This document shows, one piece after another, positions 5,994 through 10,150 of a stretch of 10,150 nt of DNA (the stretch's first letter is position 1; each line of letters opens with the position of its first letter). The translations under genes were made by a program, and so were the position numbers. The notes beneath the pieces were generated by a model. The model was given only the letters and a program-made list of their open reading frames with translations. It was not told the origin of the DNA and searched no databases. Source of the stretch: Cellvibrionales bacterium UBA4495 (lineage in GTDB: Bacteria > Pseudomonadota > Gammaproteobacteria > Pseudomonadales > Porticoccaceae); the NCBI GenBank assembly GCA_002388905.1, contig DGNJ01000085.1, forward strand, positions 29,315-39,464. Reading direction: 5' to 3'.

Positions 5994-7331
5994 ATGAGTC
6001 ACCATGTCTTCTATCCCACCACCAATCTCAAGAAGCCCGAGCAGCTCACCATCGAGCGGGGCGAGGGTGTCTATGTCTACGACACCAGCGGCAAGCGCTA
6101 CCTGGAGGGCCTCGCCGGGCTCTGGTGCACCGCTCTCGGTTACGGCAACGAGGAGGTGGTGGAGACGGCCCGGGAGCAGATGAAAACCCTGCCCTACACC
6201 CACCTCTTCAGTGGCAAGACACATCCCCAGGCCATGGCCCTCGCCGACAAACTGGCCGAGCGGGTACCGGTGGACAATGCCCGGGTCTTTTTCGGCAGCT
6301 CGGGGTCAGATGCCAACGACACCATCGTCAAGATGATGCGCTATTACCACAATGTCATCGGCAAACCCGAACGGTACAAGATCATTACCCGGGAGCGGGC
6401 TTATCACGGGGTTACCGTGGCGTCGGGGTCCCTGACCAGCCTGCCCATGAACCTGGCCCATTTCGACCCGCCCCTGGAGGCCCTGGGCATTTTACGCACG
6501 GATCACCCCCATTATTACCACGGCGCCGAACCCGGAGAGTCGGAAGCGGATTTTGTCGAGCGCATCGTCGGCAACCTGGAAGCGCTGATTCTCCGGGAGG
6601 GTCCCGAGACCATCGCCGCGTTCCTGGCGGAACCCGTGACCGGCGCCAGCGGGGTTATCGTGCCCCCGGCCAGTTATTACGAAAAGGTCCAGGCGGTGCT
6701 CGACAAGTACGGTATCTTTTTCTGGGCCGACGAAGTGATCACCGGCTGGGGGCGGACCGGCAACGAGTTCGGCTGCACGACCATGAATATCGAGCAGCCG
6801 GCCCTGATGACCTTTGCCAAGCAGTTGTCATCCGCCTATTTCCCCATCAGCGCCGCCGTGGTGCGCGGCGATATCCATGACGCGATGATCGAGCCCAGCA
6901 ACCAGGTGGGCGCCTTCGGCCACGGTTACACCTATTCGGGCCATCCCGTGGGCTGTGCCGTGGCCCTCAAGGTGCTGGAAATCTACGAACGGGACAACCT
7001 GTATACCCATGCCGCCGACGTCGGCGCCTATTTCCAGAAACGGCTGCGGGAATTCCGGGATCATCCGCTGGTGGGCGAAGTGCGGGGTGTCGGCCTGATC
7101 GCCGCCGTTGAACTGGACCCGGACGACGACAGCATGAACACCGGGAACCTGGGCCAGCATGCCTTTCTGCGCTGCCAGGAGAACGGCCTTATCGTGCGGG
7201 TGGTCGCCGGCGACAGTCTTGCGGTCTGTCCCCCTCTGATCATCTCCCGGGAACAGGTGGACGAGATCGTCCATATGATGGCCAGGGCCCTGGACGAGAC
7301 ACTGGACTACGCCGTTAACCACCGCAGCTAG
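5994..7331 (+). CDS. Class III PLP aminotransferase (omega-amino acid:pyruvate type)
   Basis: This encodes a 445-residue fold-type I, class III aminotransferase, full length for the family. Such enzymes move a terminal amino group, for example from an omega-amino acid, polyamine or amine, to pyruvate or another keto acid. Visible landmarks are LAGLWCTALGY (40-50), the phosphate-binding GSSGSDAND (101-109), YHG (137-139), DEVITGWGRTG (246-256) with the PLP-ring Asp D246, Lys276 in FAKQLSSAYFPISA as the Schiff-base lysine, TYSGHPVGCA (313-322), and VRGVGL near the C-terminus. The KQLSSAYFP segment replaces the KGLTSGY of GabT-like enzymes and is common among pyruvate-dependent members. The exact substrate cannot be read from sequence. 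The ATG at 5994 follows GAGGGG (5981-5986). The stop codon shares a CTAG with the stop of the converging diguanylate cyclase gene. Confidence 0.93.
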   Translation: MSHHVFYPTTNLKKPEQLTIERGEGVYVYDTSGKRYLEGLAGLWCTALGYGNEEVVETAREQMKTLPYTHLFSGKTHPQAMALADKLAERVPVDNARVFFGSSGSDANDTIVKMMRYYHNVIGKPERYKIITRERAYHGVTVASGSLTSLPMNLAHFDPPLEALGILRTDHPHYYHGAEPGESEADFVERIVGNLEALILREGPETIAAFLAEPVTGASGVIVPPASYYEKVQAVLDKYGIFFWADEVITGWGRTGNEFGCTTMNIEQPALMTFAKQLSSAYFPISAAVVRGDIHDAMIEPSNQVGAFGHGYTYSGHPVGCAVALKVLEIYERDNLYTHAADVGAYFQKRLREFRDHPLVGEVRGVGLIAAVELDPDDDSMNTGNLGQHAFLRCQENGLIVRVVAGDSLAVCPPLIISREQVDEIVHMMARALDETLDYAVNHRS

Positions 7332-8302
7332 ACCGGATTCGCTCCGGCAACGGTTTCCACACGGTTCCGGCCGGCATTCTTGGCCCGATAGAGGGCGGCG
7401 TCGGCCCGTCGCAGCGCCGGCTCGATGCCGGTCTCGTCGGGGTCGATCCGGGTTACGCCGGCGCTCAGGGTGCAGTGAATCCGCTGACCCTCAAAGGCGA
7501 TGGGCCGGCTCGCCACGGCGGTGCGCAGGCGCCCGGCCACGGCGCGGGCCGCCGCCAGTTCGGTATCGGGGAGAAGCACGGCGAATTCCTCGCCGCCGAG
7601 CCGACAGAGCAGATCCACGCAACGCAGATTACTTCGCCAGCGCTCGCAGGTACTTTTCAGTACCTGGTCCCCGGCCAGGTGGCCGTGCTTGTCGTTGATC
7701 TGCTTGAAATGGTCCAGGTCCAGCACCACCAGGGCCAGGGGGTGGTGGTAACGGCGGGTGCGCTCCAGCTCTTCGTTGGCCCGGTCCAGGAAATGGCGTC
7801 GGTTCAGGGTGCCGGTGAGGGGGTCGTGCCAGGCCATGACCCGGAGTTCGCTTTCCGCCTGCTTGCGCTCGGTGACGTCGCGAAAAAACCAGACGCGACC
7901 GAGATAGGTATCGTTACGGTCGAACAGGCCCCGGGAGTGGCGCTCGATAATCCGTCCGTCCCTGAGGGCAAGCTCGGCGAAATCCTCGGCACCGGGGTCC
8001 CGATAGAGTGCCTCCAGGCGCGCTACAAAGCCGTCGGGATCCTTCAATAGCCCCAGGCATTTTTGCAGGAGGGGGTCTTCCGCCAGGGTGCCCTGTGGGC
8101 TGGTATAGGCCTCGATAAAGTGGCCCGGGATCTGCCAGATATCCAGGAAGCGCTGATTGAAGACGACCACTCTGGCGTCCTCGTCGACCACGAGGATACC
8201 GTTTGGGGAGGCTTCCATGATGGCCCGCAGCAAGGCCAGGTCAAATGCCTCGTTACCAGGCCGGGTCCTGTAGATATCCTTTCCCAGGTCAAGCTCGGTC
8301 AT
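7328..8302 (-). CDS. PAS-GGDEF diguanylate cyclase
   Basis: This encodes a 324-residue cytosolic protein with an N-terminal PAS sensor (about residues 22-147) and a C-terminal GGDEF domain (about 150-317). It should make the second messenger cyclic di-GMP from two GTP. The PAS landmarks are MEASPNGILVVDEDARVV (29-46) and the PAC end VWFFRDVTERKQ (137-148). The cyclase landmarks are HDPLTGTLNRR (159-169), metal-binding D195 in LDLDHFKQIND, and the active-site GGEEF (236-240). RCVD (227-230), five residues before GGEEF, is an intact inhibitory I-site. There is no EAL domain, no transmembrane segment and no receiver domain, so the signal is probably a soluble or redox cue bound by PAS; the ligand is unknown. 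The ATG at 8302 follows GAGGA (8315-8311). It converges on the aminotransferase gene. The 89 bases upstream hold no clear promoter. Confidence 0.95.
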   Translation of the reverse strand: MTELDLGKDIYRTRPGNEAFDLALLRAIMEASPNGILVVDEDARVVVFNQRFLDIWQIPGHFIEAYTSPQGTLAEDPLLQKCLGLLKDPDGFVARLEALYRDPGAEDFAELALRDGRIIERHSRGLFDRNDTYLGRVWFFRDVTERKQAESELRVMAWHDPLTGTLNRRHFLDRANEELERTRRYHHPLALVVLDLDHFKQINDKHGHLAGDQVLKSTCERWRSNLRCVDLLCRLGGEEFAVLLPDTELAAARAVAGRLRTAVASRPIAFEGQRIHCTLSAGVTRIDPDETGIEPALRRADAALYRAKNAGRNRVETVAGANPV

Positions 8303-8391
8303 AGGCGCTGTCCTCTGTTCGCTATCCCATGGACACCTGCCAATTCATACCGTCCGTGCCTCGATTCTCTAATAATCGGTTTACGCCGGAT

Positions 8392-9456
8392 TCAGGTCAA
8401 CGGCTCGGGCGGCTTAACTGAGAGCTTTTTTGCCCAGGGTGCCAGGTCGTCCATAATCGTGGGGTACAGGGCCACTCCCTCGCGGCGCTGCTCGTCGCGC
8501 CTGCGCCAGGCATTCCTGCCCGGCACCCTGACCCGGTCGTCCCCTTCCCTGACCCGGCTGGTCTCGCACAGGTCACGGACCGCGGCTATCTCCCGCTTGA
8601 AGTCAGCCAGCGAACCGAAAGCCTCCGGGTCGATGATTTGCAGATAGATGGAGTTGGCCTCGCCGTCGCCTGCGGATCGGGAATCGGCACGGCCATAGCC
8701 GCCCAGGGCCATGGACAGGGCTTCGGTCATCAGGCACAAAGCATAACCCTTGTGGCCGTGGCCGGTACCGCCGATGGGCAGGATGCTGCCGGGCGGGTCG
8801 CTGAAAAAAGCGGCCGGATCGTCACTGATTTCACCGGTATTGGACTTCAGGCAGGGCTCCGGCAGCTTACGGCCCTCCCGCGCGGCTCGCGCCACATAGC
8901 CGCCGGCGGTTACCGACATGCTGATATCGAAAAGCAGCGGGTAGTCATCCGCGGGCGCCGCGAAGGCGATGGGGTTGGCGGAAAAGACCGGGTCGATACC
9001 GCCGTAGGCGCTGACCGTGTTTTCCGATGGTGTGGAACAGGTAATCAGGGCGGCGTAACCCGCCTCGACAATCTTCGGGCAATAGGCGGCGGCGCTACCG
9101 ATGTGCTGGCTGCGGCGGATGGTGGCGGCCACCAGGCCGCGCTCGGCGACCCGGGCCATGGCCTCGTCCAGGGCCTGGGTGAGCACCCAGGGGCCGGGCA
9201 GGAAGTCGGCGTCCCAATTGAACGTGTTGGCCCGGTCGTTGAGTACGTGGTGCTCGCCCTCGCGGCGGGTTTCGCCCTTTTCAAGCCACCCCAGGTTGCT
9301 GGCAATCCGGTTCATGCCGTGGGTAGTGAAACCCAGCAGGTCCGCTTCCACGAAAACCTCGGCCATTACCGACGCCCGCTCCCGGGACAATCCGGCATTC
9401 TCGAACAGGGTGGCGGCGAAATTCAGCAAATCGTCAACGGCGTAGCGGTCCGTCAT
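8392..9456 (-). CDS. Ldh_2 family (malate/L-lactate/ureidoglycolate-type) NAD(P)-dependent dehydrogenase
   Basis: This encodes a 354-residue oxidoreductase of the Ldh_2 family, unrelated to classical lactate dehydrogenase. The family reduces or oxidises 2-keto/2-hydroxy or cyclic imino acids: malate, L-lactate, sulfolactate, ureidoglycolate, 2,3-diketogulonate and piperideine-2-carboxylate. Landmarks are ADLLGFTTHGMNR (38-50, usually SHG..R), the HxG site SQHIGSAAAY (116-125, likely catalytic H118), YGGIDPVFSANPIAFAAP (151-168), FDISMSVTAGG (176-186), GRKLPE (195-200) and GHGHKGYAL (232-240). Family length is usually about 330-360 residues, so it is complete. The substrate cannot be assigned. 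The ATG at 9456 has only a weak purine-rich ribosome binding site upstream. It is divergent from the amidase gene, 169 bases away, which suggests a shared control region and possibly a shared pathway, though this is inference. Confidence 0.92.
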   Translation of the reverse strand: MTDRYAVDDLLNFAATLFENAGLSRERASVMAEVFVEADLLGFTTHGMNRIASNLGWLEKGETRREGEHHVLNDRANTFNWDADFLPGPWVLTQALDEAMARVAERGLVAATIRRSQHIGSAAAYCPKIVEAGYAALITCSTPSENTVSAYGGIDPVFSANPIAFAAPADDYPLLFDISMSVTAGGYVARAAREGRKLPEPCLKSNTGEISDDPAAFFSDPPGSILPIGGTGHGHKGYALCLMTEALSMALGGYGRADSRSAGDGEANSIYLQIIDPEAFGSLADFKREIAAVRDLCETSRVREGDDRVRVPGRNAWRRRDEQRREGVALYPTIMDDLAPWAKKLSVKPPEPLT

Positions 9457-9583
9457 GGTTCAATTTCTCTGTGGTCTATCCATGGAAAGCGTGGCACAGT
9501 GGCGGAGTGAGCACAAATCGCGACGGGGAATGGCAGAACCGGGATTTGCGGCTAACCTGTACATACCCTAAGTTTCTGGTAAA

Positions 9584-9619
9584 TCTGCGTGGCGCCGCCC
9601 GCAGACTGTTTAAGGGAGG
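9584..9619 (+). promoter_or_regulatory. Leader hairpin and strong ribosome binding site of the amidase gene
   Basis: TCTGCG (9584-9589) pairs with CGCAGA (9600-9605), and the inner bases GGC/GCC extend the stem past one bulged T. The flanks TAAA (9580-9583) and TTTA (9609-9612) are also complementary. Six bases later comes AAGGGAGG (9612-9619), a near-ideal Shine-Dalgarno sequence 6 bases before the ATG at 9626. The hairpin would fall in the 5' leader of the amidase mRNA if transcription starts further upstream; no confident promoter was recognised. The remaining gap (9457-9583) contains only a spaced inverted repeat, CAAATC (9514-9519) with GATTTG (9543-9548). Confidence 0.4.
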
Positions 9620-9625
9620 TGTCGA

Positions 9626-10150
9626 ATGACCGCTGACATCCTCGGAATGACGGCCCTGCAGTTACTTGCCAGGTACCGTGACAAGGCCTTGTCGCCGGTG
9701 GAAGTGGCCGAGGCGATGCTCGACCAGGTCGAGCGCCTGAACACGACGGTGAACGCTTATTGCCTGGTGGACAGGGAGACGACTCTCCAGTATGCCCGGG
9801 ACGCCGAACAGCGCTATCAGGCCGGCACGGCCCGGGGGCTCGTCGACGGCGTTCCGGTGGCGGTCAAGGATGTTTTCCTGACCCCCATGTGGCCCACCCT
9901 CAAGGGCTCGAAAACCGTGGACCCGGACTCGACCCTGGGCAAGGAGTCGCCGGCCACCAGGGCCCTGGCCCAGCACGGCTACGTGCCCCTGGGCAAAACA
10001 ACCACGCCGGAGTTCGGCTGGAAGGGGGTGACTGACAATCCCATTGACGGTGTTTCCCGCAACCCCTGGGACCCGGAAAAAACCCCGGGGGGCTCCAGCG
10101 GCGGCAGCGGCGCTGCCGTGGCCCTGGGCATGGGTCCCCTGGCGCTGGGC
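9626..10150 (+). CDS. Amidase-signature family hydrolase (N-terminal part, runs off window)
   Basis: The first 175 codons of an amidase-signature enzyme are present; family members are usually 450-500 residues, so roughly a third is seen. These enzymes hydrolyse amide bonds with a Ser-cisSer-Lys triad. The catalytic lysine is K81 in GVPVAVKDVF. The glycine/serine-rich signature PGGSSGGSGAAVA begins at P154 and contains the cis-serine (S157 by family alignment). The nucleophilic serine should lie about 20-25 residues further on, beyond the window. The N-terminal helix region (SPVEVAEAMLDQVERLN) and GKTTTPEFGW are also typical. ATG 9626 has a strong ribosome binding site (9612-9619). It could be a general amidase or a more specific one (for example indoleacetamide- or allophanate-type). 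GatA is less likely because no gatC or gatB lies beside the visible end. Confidence 0.93.
   Translation, partial: MTADILGMTALQLLARYRDKALSPVEVAEAMLDQVERLNTTVNAYCLVDRETTLQYARDAEQRYQAGTARGLVDGVPVAVKDVFLTPMWPTLKGSKTVDPDSTLGKESPATRALAQHGYVPLGKTTTPEFGWKGVTDNPIDGVSRNPWDPEKTPGGSSGGSGAAVALGMGPLALG

Noticed and set aside
6125..6880. 251-codon frame within the aminotransferase in another + frame
   Set aside because: It is an out-of-frame shadow rich in Arg, Gly and Pro inside a complete aminotransferase gene.
8638..9510. 290-codon + strand frame opposite the Ldh_2 gene
   Set aside because: It is antisense to a clear family member, has no motif of its own, and similar mirror frames occur opposite most genes here.
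1..10150. Defence island, prophage, toxin-antitoxin, CRISPR, insertion sequence or tRNA gene
   Set aside because: I looked for repeats, integrase or transposase motifs, small paired ORFs and tRNA cloverleaf elements and found none. Codon use looks uniform across the genes.

Overview
The window is a compact stretch of chromosome, probably from a gammaproteobacterium with moderately high GC. The inference rests on the pstB-phoU order, a Can-type beta carbonic anhydrase, a YaaA of E. coli-like length, a BepA-like M48 lipoprotein and GC-rich codon use. No taxonomic marker is present, so genus and order cannot be given. Twelve protein genes are recognised, the first and last cut by the window edges. 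I see no tRNA, rRNA, CRISPR array, insertion sequence, integrase or phage gene. No gene-free gap exceeds about 210 bases.

Bases 2-2237 are all on the + strand: the last 54 codons of pstB, then phoU 10 bases later (the end of the phosphate-uptake operon), a beta carbonic anhydrase (can), and a small protein made of two CBS domains. Strong hairpins lie between phoU and can and between can and the CBS gene. A large M48 metalloprotease lipoprotein with TPR-like repeats (minus strand) converges on the CBS gene. It is divergent from yaaA, and the two share an 82-base promoter region with overlapping -10 boxes. yaaA overlaps a DUF938 methyltransferase gene through a GTGA stop/start junction.

From 5303 to 9456 the strands alternate. 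A SYLF/YSC84 envelope protein (-) diverges from a class III PLP aminotransferase (+). That gene converges on a PAS-GGDEF diguanylate cyclase (-), and both stop codons sit in one CTAG. An Ldh_2-family NAD(P)H-dependent oxidoreductase (-) follows. It is divergent from an amidase-signature enzyme (+) that runs off the end of the window.

In function, the left half is housekeeping and stress physiology: phosphate signalling, CO2/bicarbonate, outer-membrane protein quality control and peroxide/iron protection. The right half is catabolic and signalling: an aminotransferase, a keto/hydroxy-acid oxidoreductase and an amidase could all act on amino or amide compounds. A shared pathway is inference from position and family only. 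I did not find a convincing undescribed multi-gene system. The best leads are the yaaA-DUF938 coupling, the phoU-can hairpin, the C-terminal region of the M48 protein and the Ldh_2/amidase divergent pair.
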